Shown: positions 25,963-34,698, numbered from the stretch's first letter. The stretch: 64,000 nucleotides of DNA from LMUY01 sp965198895 (GCA_965198895.1 OZ240676.1:4278001-4342000); one strand, 5' to 3'. Notes: generated by a model not told the origin, from the sequence alone. A program made the numbers and translations.

Positions 25963-27080
25963 ATCACCCGCTCGCCGGCCTTCCACACCTGGCGCACGAT
26001 CGGCAGGCCCTCATGCAGGCGCAGCCGCACCAGGTCGGCCCGTAGCCCGACTTCGATGCGGCCCCGATCGGTCAATCCAGCCATCTGCGCGGGGCGGTCG
26101 GTGACCAGCGCGACGGCGTCCGGCAGGGTGATGCCCTCGCAGCCGAACACGGCCTCGATCAGGCTGGCGGGCACGTAGTCGGAGGCGAAGGCGTCCACCG
26201 CGCGCTCCCGCACCAGGTCGGACGCGGCGACGTTGCCGCTATGGCTGCCGCCGCGGACGATGTTGGGCGCCCCCGCGATCACCTCCATGCCGCGTGCCCT
26301 GGCTGCCAGCGCCGCCTCCATCGAGACGGGGAATTCGCTGATGCGGATGCCGTCCCGGTGGTTCTCCTCCACTTCCTCCTCGGTTCGGTCGTCGTGGCTC
26401 GCCAGCACCGAACCGCTATCGCGCACGCGGTCGAGCAGGGCGCGGCGATTGGGATCGCGCAGCCGGGCGCGCTGGTCCTGCAGTTCCACGATGCGGCGCT
26501 CAATGGTTGCCGAATCGTGGCCGTCCTTGGCGCGCATGGTGCGGTAGCGGTCCAGATTGGCGTACTGGCCAACCCCCGGCGAGTGGTCCATCAGGCTGAT
26601 CATGCGCACGCGGGGATGGTCGGCCACCGGGTCCAGCAGGCCCAGCATGTCGGCGGCGGGCAGTTCGCAGCGCAGGTGCAGATAGTGGTCGCTTTTCAGC
26701 AGCCCCGTGCCGGCCAGCGCGTCGCCATCGCTGACACCCTCGCGGAACGTGCGGATCCGGTCCTTGTCGAAGCCGAGATCGCCCAGGCACAACGCGTCCA
26801 GCACCGTCGTCACCCCGGCGGCGGCGCATTGCGAGTCGTGCGCGACCATCGCCGAGCGGGACGGCCAGCGCGCATTGCTGCGGGGCTGCACCTGCCGCTC
26901 GAGGTTGTCGGTATGCAGGTCGACCACGCCCGGGATCAGCAGGTCGCCATCCATGTCGAGGGCGCCGGGCACGTTCGACCGGCCCGCATCGATGGCGATG
27001 ATCACCCCGTCCTCGACGATAAGAGTGCCCTCCAGCAGCCGGTCGCGCAGGATCACTCGGGCATTGGTCAGACAGGTCAT
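25959..27080 (-). CDS. phnM: Alpha-D-ribose 1-methylphosphonate 5-triphosphate diphosphatase
   Basis: Amidohydrolase-fold enzyme of the C-P lyase pathway that removes diphosphate from ribosylmethylphosphonate triphosphate; 373 residues, usual length. Metal-binding motif LHTDNLERQVQPR, PhnM-specific LMDHSPGVGQY, and ASHDDRTEEEV. The C-terminus GRIEVGLRADLVRLR is the usual amidohydrolase end. The ATG follows GGGATCGTTG. Overlaps the DUF1045 gene, so these two are co-transcribed. Confidence 0.93.
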   Translation of the reverse strand: MTCLTNARVILRDRLLEGTLIVEDGVIIAIDAGRSNVPGALDMDGDLLIPGVVDLHTDNLERQVQPRSNARWPSRSAMVAHDSQCAAAGVTTVLDALCLGDLGFDKDRIRTFREGVSDGDALAGTGLLKSDHYLHLRCELPAADMLGLLDPVADHPRVRMISLMDHSPGVGQYANLDRYRTMRAKDGHDSATIERRIVELQDQRARLRDPNRRALLDRVRDSGSVLASHDDRTEEEVEENHRDGIRISEFPVSMEAALAARARGMEVIAGAPNIVRGGSHSGNVAASDLVRERAVDAFASDYVPASLIEAVFGCEGITLPDAVALVTDRPAQMAGLTDRGRIEVGLRADLVRLRLHEGLPIVRQVWKAGERVI

Positions 27081-27176
27081 CAACGATCCCTGGAATAAGA
27101 GCGAGGGGAAGCTACGGCGAAACGGCCATGCCGGCCAGTTCGTCCGTCGAGACCTGCGTCTGTCACAGTGCGGCCC

Positions 27177-27192
27177 GCTTCACATGTGAAGC
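27177..27192. promoter_or_regulatory. Perfect 16-bp palindrome upstream of phnM
   Basis: GCTTCACATGTGAAGC is fully self-complementary. A second small palindrome ATGAC-T-GTCAT follows at 27195-27205. They lie about 95 bases before phnM and downstream of tRNA-Asn on the same strand. They could be operators for a phosphonate or phosphate regulator, or part of the tRNA 3' region. No T-run follows, so a simple terminator is unlikely. The rest of the 27081-27242 gap shows nothing else. Confidence 0.35.
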
Positions 27193-27242
27193 TGTGATGA
27201 CTGTCATTTGACGGCAGGCATTCGAGGGTGGCCGGGCGGCGC

Positions 27243-27318
27243 TGGCTCCCGAAGTAGGACTCGAACCTACGACCGAGCGATTAACAGTCGCTTGCTCTAC
27301 CAACTGAGCTATTCGGGA
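27243..27318 (-). tRNA. tRNA-Asn (GTT)
   Basis: 76-base cloverleaf on the minus strand: acceptor TCCCGAA/TTCGGGA, D-arm TAGCTCAGTTGGTAGAGCA, anticodon loop CTGTTAATC with GTT, T-arm GGTTCGAGTCC, discriminator G and encoded CCA. Confidence 0.96.
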
Positions 27319-27396
27319 TCGCTGCGCGGCGCGCTCTATAGCTGCGTTGCCACGCCGACGCAAATGAGTATGGTGCGCGCCGCTACCCCTACCGGG

Positions 27397-27480
27397 GCGA
27401 GAGTGGCGGAACGGTAGACGCACGCGACTCAAAATCGTGCGCCGCAAGGCGTGGGGGTTCGAATCCCCCCTCTCGCACCA
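27397..27480 (+). tRNA. tRNA-Leu (CAA)
   Basis: 84-base class II tRNA: acceptor GCGAGAG/CTCTCGC, D-loop GGTAGACGC, anticodon stem and loop CGACTCAAAATCG with CAA, a short variable arm, T-arm GGGTTCGAATCCC and encoded ACCA. Divergent from tRNA-Asn with 78 bases between, which must hold both promoters. Confidence 0.95.
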
Positions 27481-27510
27481 CATCATATGCTAAGCTGAAC
27501 AGCGTCGATC

Positions 27511-27530
27511 GCTCCCAGAAGCGTGGGAGC
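27511..27530. terminator. Hairpin after tRNA-Leu
   Basis: Perfect 7-bp stem GCTCCCA/TGGGAGC with a six-base loop, 30 bases past tRNA-Leu. No T-run follows, so this is a possible processing or termination hairpin rather than a classical terminator. Confidence 0.3.
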
Positions 27531-27555
27531 CCCCAGGGGTTAGTAGCAGTCTGCC

Positions 27556-29931
27556 GTGGATGGAGCCGTTCCCACCGTGTCCAGACGTAGGTATCTGCTC
27601 GGCGGACTGCTGTTGCTTGTCGCCGCCGCCGCCGGGCCGGCCCTCGCCGTGATGGTCGATTTCCAGCGTGAGTTGCGTCGCGACCGGGCCGTGCAGGCTC
27701 GGGCCGTGGCGGTCCAGCAGGCCCAGTTGCTCAGCGCCTCGGTGGACGAGATCGTGGAGGGAGCCCGCCAGATGCTGGTGGCACTCAGCGCGTCCCGGCG
27801 GGTGCGGGACATGGACCCGGCCTGCGCGGACGTCCTGCACGAACTTCGCCGGGCCGACCCCTCCTACAGCGTGTTGGCCGTCGTGCGCCGGGACGGCACC
27901 CCCGTCTGCAGCGATGCAACCGTGCTGTTGCCGGTGGACGCCCTGGCCGGGCTGGCCAGTCCGTTCCTGTCGGTCACCGGGTTCGTGACCGGGCGCTACA
28001 CCAGCCTGCCATCGCTCGCCCCGCCCATGGTCACCTTCGCGCTTCCACTGCACCTCGGGGAGAGCGGGCCGGGTATCCTCATTGCCGGCATGGACCTTAG
28101 CCGGCTCGGCGTGCTGCTGGCTGGACTAGACCGGCCGCACCTCGGCCGCTTCGTCGTTGCCGACCGCGAAGGGACTGTGCTGGCGGACGCACCGGACCAA
28201 CCAGGGCTTGTCGGCCGTCCAGCCACGCCGGTCCAGCGCGCCGCCGTCGACGCGAAATCGGCTGGTGCCACACTCTTCCGCGACGAAACCGGCGACTGGC
28301 GCATCATGGGCTTCGTCCCCCCCGGCCTCGACCCGGCGGCCTTGTTCGTCTGCACCGGGTTCAGCATCGGCGACCTCATCGGCGGCATCGATGCCGCCGC
28401 GCGCCGCGGCTACCTGCTGATCGTAATGGGGGCTGCTCTCTCCGTCCTGCTCGCCCTGTTCATCGCGCATCGTTATCTGCGCGTCCCCGCCTCCGTCCTG
28501 CTCGCGGCGGCACGACGGTGGGGCAGCGGCGACCTGGCTGCCAGGGCTGAGATGCCGAACGCCGTCGCGGCGGAGTTCGCTGGCCTCGGGCATGCCTTCA
28601 ACGAGATGGCCGAATTGCTGCAGCAGCAGCGCTCGGAGCTGCAGGCCCTCAACGAGGCGCTGGAGGTGCGGGTGGCCGACCGGACCCGCGCGTTGCTGGA
28701 CAGCAACAATCGCCTGCAAGTGGAGATCGCCGAGCGGGAGCTGACCGAGGGTAGCCTGCGGCAGGTGCAGAAGCTGCAGGCCGTGGGCCAACTGGCCGAC
28801 GGGATGGCGCATGAGTTCAACAACGTACTCTCGGCGATCCTCGGCAGCATGGACCTGCTCCGCACGCGTCTGGGCACACCGGACAGCCGCCAGGAGACGC
28901 TGCTCGACAGGGCGACCCTGTCGGTCGAGCGCGGCTCCCGGCTCACGGCGCAACTGTTGGCGTTCTCCCGCAAGCAGCCGCTGCTCGCGGTCAGCGTGAG
29001 CGTGGCGGAGGTGATCCACGCCATGATCGGGCTGCTGGAAAGCACCTTGGGCACCACTGTCCGGTTGGAGACCCGGGTCAACGATGACCTCTGGCCAGCG
29101 ATGCTGGACGCGAACCAATTCGCCGCCTCGATCCTCAATCTGGCGCTGAACGCACGGGATGCCATGCCGTCCGGCGGGCGGCTCAGGATTGCGGCAACGA
29201 ACATGGCCATCACACCGGCCTCGCCCTGGTCCGAACTCGCCGTGGGCGACTATGTCTGCATCACCGTCTCCGATTCGGGGACGGGTATGCCGCCCAGCGT
29301 GGTCAGTCGCGCGTTCGAGCCATACTTCACCACCAAGGCACCGGACACGGGGGCGGGCCTAGGCCTGTCGCAGGTGCATGGGATGGTCCGCCAATCGGGC
29401 GGCAGCATCACGATCGAAAGCCGGGTCGGTGAGGGCACCGAGGTCCGGATCCTGCTCCCGCGCGGTCTGGTGGCCCTGCCGTTGCCGTTCGACGGAGTCG
29501 ATCTTGCGCAACCCGCGATCGAACGAAGGAGATCTCTGCTGCTGGTCGATGACGACGAACAGGTCCGTGCCGTGACCGAAGCGATGCTGGTGGAGAGCGG
29601 TTACACGGTCCTGACCGCAACAGAGGGCGCCAAGGCAATCGAGATACTCGAGCGAGCGGCCAGCCCGGTCGCGCTCGTGATCGCCGACTATTCGATGCCG
29701 GGCGTAAGCGGCAGCGAGCTATTGCGGGAGGTGAAGCGGCGTTGGCCCGATATCGCGGTGCTGTTGGCGACCGGCTATGCCGATTATGCCGAGTTGACGT
29801 CGCGCGAGCTGCCGATCGACCACATCATTCGCAAGCCGTTCCGCAACGTCGAATTGCTAGCGCGTATCCACCTGGTCATGCAGCGCCAGGCCAATCCGGA
29901 GCGGCTGGAGAATGGCGTCGGGGTGGAGTGA
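27556..29931 (+). CDS. Hybrid sensor histidine kinase with receiver domain
   Basis: Membrane sensor kinase of 791 residues. Order: TM1 (about 13-33), periplasmic Cache-like sensor (about 34-285), TM2 (about 288-310), HAMP and coiled coil (about 311-400), HisKA with H419 in MAHEFNNVLSAI, HATPase_c (N box NARDAMPSGGRL, DSGTGMP, GAGLGLSQVHGM), and a C-terminal receiver with phospho-acceptor D711 in VIADYSMPG. The HEFNN H-box is typical of hybrid kinases that act through phosphorelays. No partner regulator is adjacent. The ATG has a weak ribosome site; a GTG seven codons later has GGAG before it. Confidence 0.93.
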   Translation: MDGAVPTVSRRRYLLGGLLLLVAAAAGPALAVMVDFQRELRRDRAVQARAVAVQQAQLLSASVDEIVEGARQMLVALSASRRVRDMDPACADVLHELRRADPSYSVLAVVRRDGTPVCSDATVLLPVDALAGLASPFLSVTGFVTGRYTSLPSLAPPMVTFALPLHLGESGPGILIAGMDLSRLGVLLAGLDRPHLGRFVVADREGTVLADAPDQPGLVGRPATPVQRAAVDAKSAGATLFRDETGDWRIMGFVPPGLDPAALFVCTGFSIGDLIGGIDAAARRGYLLIVMGAALSVLLALFIAHRYLRVPASVLLAAARRWGSGDLAARAEMPNAVAAEFAGLGHAFNEMAELLQQQRSELQALNEALEVRVADRTRALLDSNNRLQVEIAERELTEGSLRQVQKLQAVGQLADGMAHEFNNVLSAILGSMDLLRTRLGTPDSRQETLLDRATLSVERGSRLTAQLLAFSRKQPLLAVSVSVAEVIHAMIGLLESTLGTTVRLETRVNDDLWPAMLDANQFAASILNLALNARDAMPSGGRLRIAATNMAITPASPWSELAVGDYVCITVSDSGTGMPPSVVSRAFEPYFTTKAPDTGAGLGLSQVHGMVRQSGGSITIESRVGEGTEVRILLPRGLVALPLPFDGVDLAQPAIERRRSLLLVDDDEQVRAVTEAMLVESGYTVLTATEGAKAIEILERAASPVALVIADYSMPGVSGSELLREVKRRWPDIAVLLATGYADYAELTSRELPIDHIIRKPFRNVELLARIHLVMQRQANPERLENGVGVE

Positions 29932-29996
29932 CGAACCCGCGCCTGTCGGAGGTTTCGTGACTTATTGTTAGCAATTTGGCGGCTAGACTTGCGGCA

Positions 29997-30446
29997 ATGA
30001 AGTCATCCGACCCAGCCTCCGGTGCGGCGCCTCGAACGGACCATCCGGCAGCCTCGGTGACGCCGGTGCGGCATCGCCACCACCATCCGCACCATCATGG
30101 CCAGCCAGCGCATGCGGCGGCGTTCAGCCAGCACCTGGACCACTCGTCAGTGACGCAAGCCTTGCAAGCGGCCATGGAGAAGGAGGCCGTACCCCAAGCG
30201 TGGGAGCCGAGCCTGCACTTTATCGTGGACCACGAGTCGAGCGGCCGGGTCGGGGCGCACAACAACGTGGATTCGGCCCGTGGCCTGTTTCAATTGACCG
30301 CTGCCAGCTACCACCTCAATCCCCACGGTGCCGCCTCGTTCGGGAGTGCCGTGGAGGAGGCGCAAGGCGGGATCCGCTATATTCAGCAGCGCTACCGCAC
30401 GGCCGATAACGCCGCGAACTTCTGGCACAGGCACGGATGGTACTAG
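29997..30446 (+). CDS. Histidine-rich lysozyme-like (SLT) protein
   Basis: 149 residues. The C-terminal part has a lytic transglycosylase/goose-lysozyme-like core: HESSGRVGAHN with the likely catalytic E80, then SARGLFQLT and a closing NAANFWHRHGWY. The N-terminal 50 residues are low-complexity, with ten His between 26 and 49 (RHRHHHPHHH). No signal peptide or membrane segment is visible, so export is unclear. The ATG has a weak ribosome site. It follows the hybrid kinase by 65 bp. Confidence 0.6.
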   Translation: MKSSDPASGAAPRTDHPAASVTPVRHRHHHPHHHGQPAHAAAFSQHLDHSSVTQALQAAMEKEAVPQAWEPSLHFIVDHESSGRVGAHNNVDSARGLFQLTAASYHLNPHGAASFGSAVEEAQGGIRYIQQRYRTADNAANFWHRHGWY

Positions 30447-30764
30447 GCGTGGTCGACTGATCCCGCCCGCTCGCCACGCGGGAAGATGGCGCGAAGCCAG
30501 CGATCAGTAGCGGACCGGCCGGACCCAAGCAGGCCATACCGGCAAATTCTCCTTCTAAGACCGCGTCCGTTCCTCCGCTGTGCCAGCGTCGCAATCGAGC
30601 CCGGCGGTGCATGGCCAGGCTTTCCCCGCCTCGATCAAGGCGTCTGCTAGCCGATCGTCGCCCTGCCGCATGTCCTGACGGGGCTACACCAAACCAGCGT
30701 TGGACAGTTTGGACGACCTATGGCTGGTTGAGTGCCACTCGATCTGGTCACCGAATGTGCGGTT
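30447..30764. other. Intergenic gap, no recognisable feature
   Basis: About 318 bases between the lysozyme-like gene and tRNA-Cys. Short open frames exist on both strands, but none has a ribosome site or a plausible composition. No repeats or tRNA-like folds were seen. Confidence 0.5.
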
Positions 30765-30838
30765 TGGAGGTCCGACCCGGAGTCGAACCGGGCTAGAAGG
30801 ATTTGCAGTCCTTTACATAACCGCTCTGACATCGGACC
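30765..30838 (-). tRNA. tRNA-Cys (GCA)
   Basis: 74-base cloverleaf on the minus strand: acceptor GGTCCGA/TCGGACC, discriminator T, encoded CCA, anticodon loop CTGCAAATC with GCA, T-arm CGGTTCGACTCCG. Confidence 0.95.
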
Positions 30839-30912
30839 ACCGGCCGCCCTCATACCCGCGAGAGGGCAGAGGATCAACCGCCACTTGGTGTATGAAGGCC
30901 ACACTTGCTCGA

Positions 30913-30982
30913 CCAGGGGCTGCTTGCCAGGGGCTGCTTGCCAGGGGCTGCTTGCCAGGGGCTGCTTGCCAGGGGCTGCTTG
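30913..30982. repeat. Tandem repeat, 14 bp x 5
   Basis: Five exact head-to-tail copies of CCAGGGGCTGCTTG. They lie between tRNA-Cys and the epimerase gene, ending 19 bases before its ATG and just before the AAGGGAG ribosome site. The unit is not a multiple of three and no reading frame uses it. Copy-number slippage would change the leader or promoter spacing of the epimerase gene. Confidence 0.95.
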
Positions 30983-31001
30983 AAAGAAGGGAGCGAACAC
31001 C

Positions 31002-31988
31002 ATGCACGTGCTGGTCACGGGGGCCGCCGGTTTTCTCGGACGCCGGGTCATCGATGCGTTGCTTCGGCAGGGCACCATCACCGACCGAACGGGACAGGCC
31101 AGCCCGATCGAGCGCATCACCGCATTCGACGTAGTGCCGCTCCAAGGCGGCAGTGACCCGCGTGTCCACCGGGTGGCCGGCGACATCGCCGACGCTGCGC
31201 AGCTGACCAGCCTGGTGGACGCCAGCGTCACATCCGTCTTTCACCTGGCCGCGATCGTGTCCGGCCAGGCGGAGGCGGAGTTCGACCTCGGCATGCGCAT
31301 CAACCTGGACGCGACACGCGCCTTGCTGGAGCGCCTTCGTGCGGTGGGCAGCGGTGCCAAGCTCGTGATGACCAGCTCGGTCGCAGTGTTCGGCGGCGAC
31401 CTGCCGCAGACCGTCGCGGATAGCCAGGTTTGGGAGCCCAAGAGCTCCTACGGGACGGAGAAGGCGATCAACGATCTGTTGCTGGCCGAGTATAGCCGGC
31501 GCGGCTGGGTCGATGGGCGCAGCTTGCGCATGCCGACCATCGTCGTTCGCCCCGGCAAGCCGAACCGCGCCGCGTCCTCGTTCGCCAGCGGCATCATCCG
31601 CGAGCCGTTGGCAGGGCAGAGCGCGATCTGTCCGGTGGCCGCCGAGACAGTGCTCTGGCTGATGTCGCCGGCGCAGGCGGTGCGCAATATCCTGCACGGC
31701 CACGATCTGCCGGCCGGTGCGCTCGGGACGCGGCGCGTGATCAACATGCCAGGACTTTCGATCACCGTTGCCGCAATGTTGGACGCGCTACGCCGGGTCT
31801 GCGGCGAGCAAGTCGCGGACCTAGTCCGCATGGCGCCCGACCCGGCGATCGAGGCGATCGTCAACTCGTGGCCCGGCGATTTCTCTGCCACCTACGCACA
31901 GCAACTGGGCTTCACCGCGGACGAGGATTTCGACTCCGTGATCCGGGCATTCCTGCGCGACGAGGCGGTCGGGCGTGAGGGGAGCTAG
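31002..31988 (+). CDS. NAD-dependent epimerase/dehydratase, D-erythronate dehydrogenase-like
   Basis: Extended SDR of 328 residues. The NAD-binding loop is GAAGFLG at 7-13; the active site has TSSVAVFG and YGTEK (YxxxK). The body resembles D-erythronate dehydrogenase (DenD), including RMPTIVVRPGKPNRAASSF and the C-terminal GFTADEDFDSVIRAF. Partner genes of that pathway (four-carbon acid sugar kinase and isomerases) are not adjacent. AAGGGAG precedes the ATG, right after the tandem repeat. The gene end overlaps the convergent glycosyltransferase gene by four bases. Confidence 0.82.
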   Translation: MHVLVTGAAGFLGRRVIDALLRQGTITDRTGQASPIERITAFDVVPLQGGSDPRVHRVAGDIADAAQLTSLVDASVTSVFHLAAIVSGQAEAEFDLGMRINLDATRALLERLRAVGSGAKLVMTSSVAVFGGDLPQTVADSQVWEPKSSYGTEKAINDLLLAEYSRRGWVDGRSLRMPTIVVRPGKPNRAASSFASGIIREPLAGQSAICPVAAETVLWLMSPAQAVRNILHGHDLPAGALGTRRVINMPGLSITVAAMLDALRRVCGEQVADLVRMAPDPAIEAIVNSWPGDFSATYAQQLGFTADEDFDSVIRAFLRDEAVGREGS

Positions 31989-32986
31989 GCCGCGTGCGGC
32001 CGCCCGATCGGCGACGCGGCCGACAAATCGGGCTGGATCAGCCCGGCGGGCAGGTGGCGCTCCACCAGGTAGAGCGGCCGTTGCTTCGTTTCGTTGAAGA
32101 TGCGGCCGAGATATTCACCGATGACACCGAGGGTGAGCATCTGCGCGCCGCCCAAGAACAGGATCACAGTCATGAGGCTTGGGTAGCCGGCGACGGTGTT
32201 GCCGAACAGGATCGTGCGCACGAGCATCTGGATGGCATAAAGCCCAGCCAGCACCGAGACGCACAGCCCGAAGTATGTCGCGACCTTCAGCGGCATGACC
32301 GTGAAGCTGGTGATGCCTTCCAACGCGAAATTCCATAGCTTCCAGTAGTTGAAGCTCGATAACCCACCCAGCCGGGCATCGCGATCGTAGGGCACGGCCT
32401 TGGACGGGAAGCCGATCCAGGCGAACAGGCCCTTCATGAAGCGGTGATGCTCCCGCAGCCGCAGCAGGGCGTCCACCGCCCGGCGGCTCATCAGCCGGAA
32501 GTCACCGGTGTCACGCGGCAGGTCCACGCCGCCGACCCTGGACATCAGCCGATAGAACGCCCCAGCCGTCGTCTTCTTGAGCCAGGTCTCGCCGCGGCGC
32601 GCCCGCCGTTGGGCGTAGACGATGTCGTATCCTTCCCGCCAGCCGGCGACGAGGGCAGGGATCAGCTCCGGCGGATCCTGCAAGTCGGCGTCAATCACGA
32701 TCACGGCCTCGCCGTGCGTATGCTCGAGCCCCGCCGTCATGGCGATCTCCTTGCCGAAATTGCGTGACAGATTGATCACACCCACACGGCCGTCCCGGGC
32801 GTGCAACGATTCCAGCCGGATCAAGGTCTCGTCCCGGCTACCATCGTTGACGTAGATGATCTCCCAACTGCAATCGAGGCGATCGAGCACTTCGGACAGA
32901 CGGGCCTGCAGCGTGTCGATGTTGGCCGCCTCATTATGACAAGGGACCACCAACGACAGGCACGGCCTCGTCGGGAGTTGGTCCAT
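31985..32986 (-). CDS. Family 2 glycosyltransferase, polyprenyl-phosphate type
   Basis: Membrane-anchored GT2 enzyme, 333 residues, related to GtrB/dolichol-phosphate glycosyltransferases. Nucleotide-sugar motifs are VVPCHNEAANI, YVNDGSRDET and VIDADLQDPPEL. Two C-terminal membrane segments follow (around 235-260 and 270-295). It probably transfers a sugar from a nucleotide donor to undecaprenyl phosphate. The internal ATG before DQLPTRPCLSLV is chosen because the upstream extension has no family similarity. Divergent from a large membrane protein gene that could use the lipid-linked sugar (inference). Confidence 0.9.
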   Translation of the reverse strand: MDQLPTRPCLSLVVPCHNEAANIDTLQARLSEVLDRLDCSWEIIYVNDGSRDETLIRLESLHARDGRVGVINLSRNFGKEIAMTAGLEHTHGEAVIVIDADLQDPPELIPALVAGWREGYDIVYAQRRARRGETWLKKTTAGAFYRLMSRVGGVDLPRDTGDFRLMSRRAVDALLRLREHHRFMKGLFAWIGFPSKAVPYDRDARLGGLSSFNYWKLWNFALEGITSFTVMPLKVATYFGLCVSVLAGLYAIQMLVRTILFGNTVAGYPSLMTVILFLGGAQMLTLGVIGEYLGRIFNETKQRPLYLVERHLPAGLIQPDLSAASPIGRPHAA

Positions 32987-33072
32987 CACACGGCGCTCAG
33001 GTGGCCGGCTTCTGGCCGTCGCGGGCCGCATTGGCCCTGTTCGAACCATCGCTGCGACAGAGGAGCTTCGTT

Positions 33073-34698
33073 TTGTCCATTGGCACGGTATCCACGCCCC
33101 CTAGCCGCCGAAGGCGTAGCTGGCTCGCTGTGGCGGCGGTGGCATTGGGCTGCCTCCTCCTGCTTCCGCTTGCCGTCACACCCATTCCGCCGTTGCTCGA
33201 TTATCCCGATCATGTGGCCGAAATGTATGTGATAGCGCAAGCATCGCACGATCTGGGTTTAGCAAAGGTTTACGCCATCCACTGGACGGTGGTGGCAAAT
33301 TCCGGGGTCGAACTGGTGATGCCGTTCCTGATCCGTTTCCTGCCCTTGTGGCCGACCGGGGACGGCTTTCTCGCGCTGACGTTGCTACTGCCCCTGATGG
33401 GCTCGGCGGTTTTCGCACGCGCGGCGTTCGGGCGTTGGTCGTTCTGGCCGCTGGCGGGGGGGCTGGTCGCCTACAACACGTTGTTCCTGCTAGGATTTAT
33501 GAACTTCCTGATCGGAATCGGGGCGGCCCTCCTCGTGGCTGCGGCCTGGATTGCGTACCGCGACAGGTTTCCGGTTTGGACGATCGTGGGTGCGGTCGCG
33601 GCGGCGCTCGTGCTGTTCTTCATCCACCTGTTCGGCCTGATGTTCTTCGCGCTGCTCATCGGGGCGCACGAGCTCGTCGCCTTGACCGGGCCCCGGGGGC
33701 GGCGCTGGCCGACGATCGGGTCCGGGCTGCGACGATTGCTGCCGGACGCCCTGGTTTTCGTCCTGCCCGCCCTGTTGCTGCTGACGTCGACCCTGGCGGA
33801 CACGGCCGGCCCAACGATGCGCCAGGCTCTCAACGTCAAGATCGGCGAGCTGTTCTATCCCTTCCTGACCTACTACCAGACACCCGACAGGCTCGTGATG
33901 CTGGCGCTATTGGCGACGATGGCGGTGCTGCTCTGGCGCGGCCGAGCAAAGGTCGCGCCGCAGGCCGTGATCGTCCTGCTCATCCTGCTCGCCGTCTGGC
34001 CGCTCGTGCCGCATGTCTACAAGAACACCGGGTATATCGATGCCCGCTTCCCGATCATGATGGGTTACCTGTTGTTCGCCGGCTTCGAGCCCCTGCCGCT
34101 GCCACGCCGGGTCGGGGCTGCCCTGTTCACCGTCATCGCCCTGCTGATCGTGGTCCGGGTCGGCGCCGTCGGCCGGGTGTGGGCGGGACACAACCAGGAT
34201 CTGGCCGAGCTGAACCGCGTCATCGCCCATGTGGAGCCGGGCAGTCAGGTGCTCGCGGTCGATGTGCCCAACCAACAGGTCACGCCGTACTGGCTCAGTC
34301 ACCGGCGGAACTGGATGAATGCGGGCTACATCAAGACGTACTATCACGACGCCGCGCTGCTGATCCCCGAGCGCCACGCGTTCTGGCCGCGTCTGTTCAC
34401 CGGCCTGGGCAAGCAGCCGGTGGTCGTGAACCCCGCCTATGCCGACGTCACCGCGCCCGAAGGCGAGTTGCCCGACTACCACGAGCTCAGCGCCGACCAG
34501 CCGAGCGCTGCGGCTGTGGCCGACGCGCCCTACCTGCAGGATTGGCAGCGCAAGTTCGATTACGTGCTGCTCCTGGCCGCCGGGGCCGCGGGCGATGTGA
34601 GCGGGCTGCGGCCGGACCGGCTCGAACTGGTCGAGCAGACCGAGTTCGCGACGCTGTTCCGCATCCGCCACGCGCCGAAGCCGGCCCAGGCTCCTTAA
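33073..34698 (+). CDS. Polytopic membrane protein of unknown function
   Basis: About 541 residues with roughly ten to eleven hydrophobic segments in the first 400 residues and a soluble C-terminal part of about 140. I do not recognise the family. The first loop has PLLDYPDHVAEMY, which recalls acidic residues in the first loop of GT-C glycosyltransferases and polysaccharide-related membrane proteins. The next gene over, on the opposite strand, makes a polyprenyl-phosphate sugar, so a GT-C-like role is possible but unproven. TTG with GAGGAG upstream is preferred; a GTG 24 codons earlier has no ribosome site. Confidence 0.65.
   Translation: MSIGTVSTPPSRRRRSWLAVAAVALGCLLLLPLAVTPIPPLLDYPDHVAEMYVIAQASHDLGLAKVYAIHWTVVANSGVELVMPFLIRFLPLWPTGDGFLALTLLLPLMGSAVFARAAFGRWSFWPLAGGLVAYNTLFLLGFMNFLIGIGAALLVAAAWIAYRDRFPVWTIVGAVAAALVLFFIHLFGLMFFALLIGAHELVALTGPRGRRWPTIGSGLRRLLPDALVFVLPALLLLTSTLADTAGPTMRQALNVKIGELFYPFLTYYQTPDRLVMLALLATMAVLLWRGRAKVAPQAVIVLLILLAVWPLVPHVYKNTGYIDARFPIMMGYLLFAGFEPLPLPRRVGAALFTVIALLIVVRVGAVGRVWAGHNQDLAELNRVIAHVEPGSQVLAVDVPNQQVTPYWLSHRRNWMNAGYIKTYYHDAALLIPERHAFWPRLFTGLGKQPVVVNPAYADVTAPEGELPDYHELSADQPSAAAVADAPYLQDWQRKFDYVLLLAAGAAGDVSGLRPDRLELVEQTEFATLFRIRHAPKPAQAP

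Noticed and set aside
30611..30796. Small gene between the lysozyme-like gene and tRNA-Cys
   Set aside because: The 61-codon frame has no ribosome site and runs into the antisense of tRNA-Cys.
30913..30982. CRISPR-like array or repeat-containing peptide gene
   Set aside because: Copies are directly adjacent without spacers, too short for CRISPR, and the 14-base unit would shift the frame in any peptide.
27243..31002. Integrated element bounded by tRNA genes
   Set aside because: Three tRNAs flank a kinase and a lysozyme-like gene, but no integrase, no duplicated tRNA 3' end and no attachment repeats were seen.
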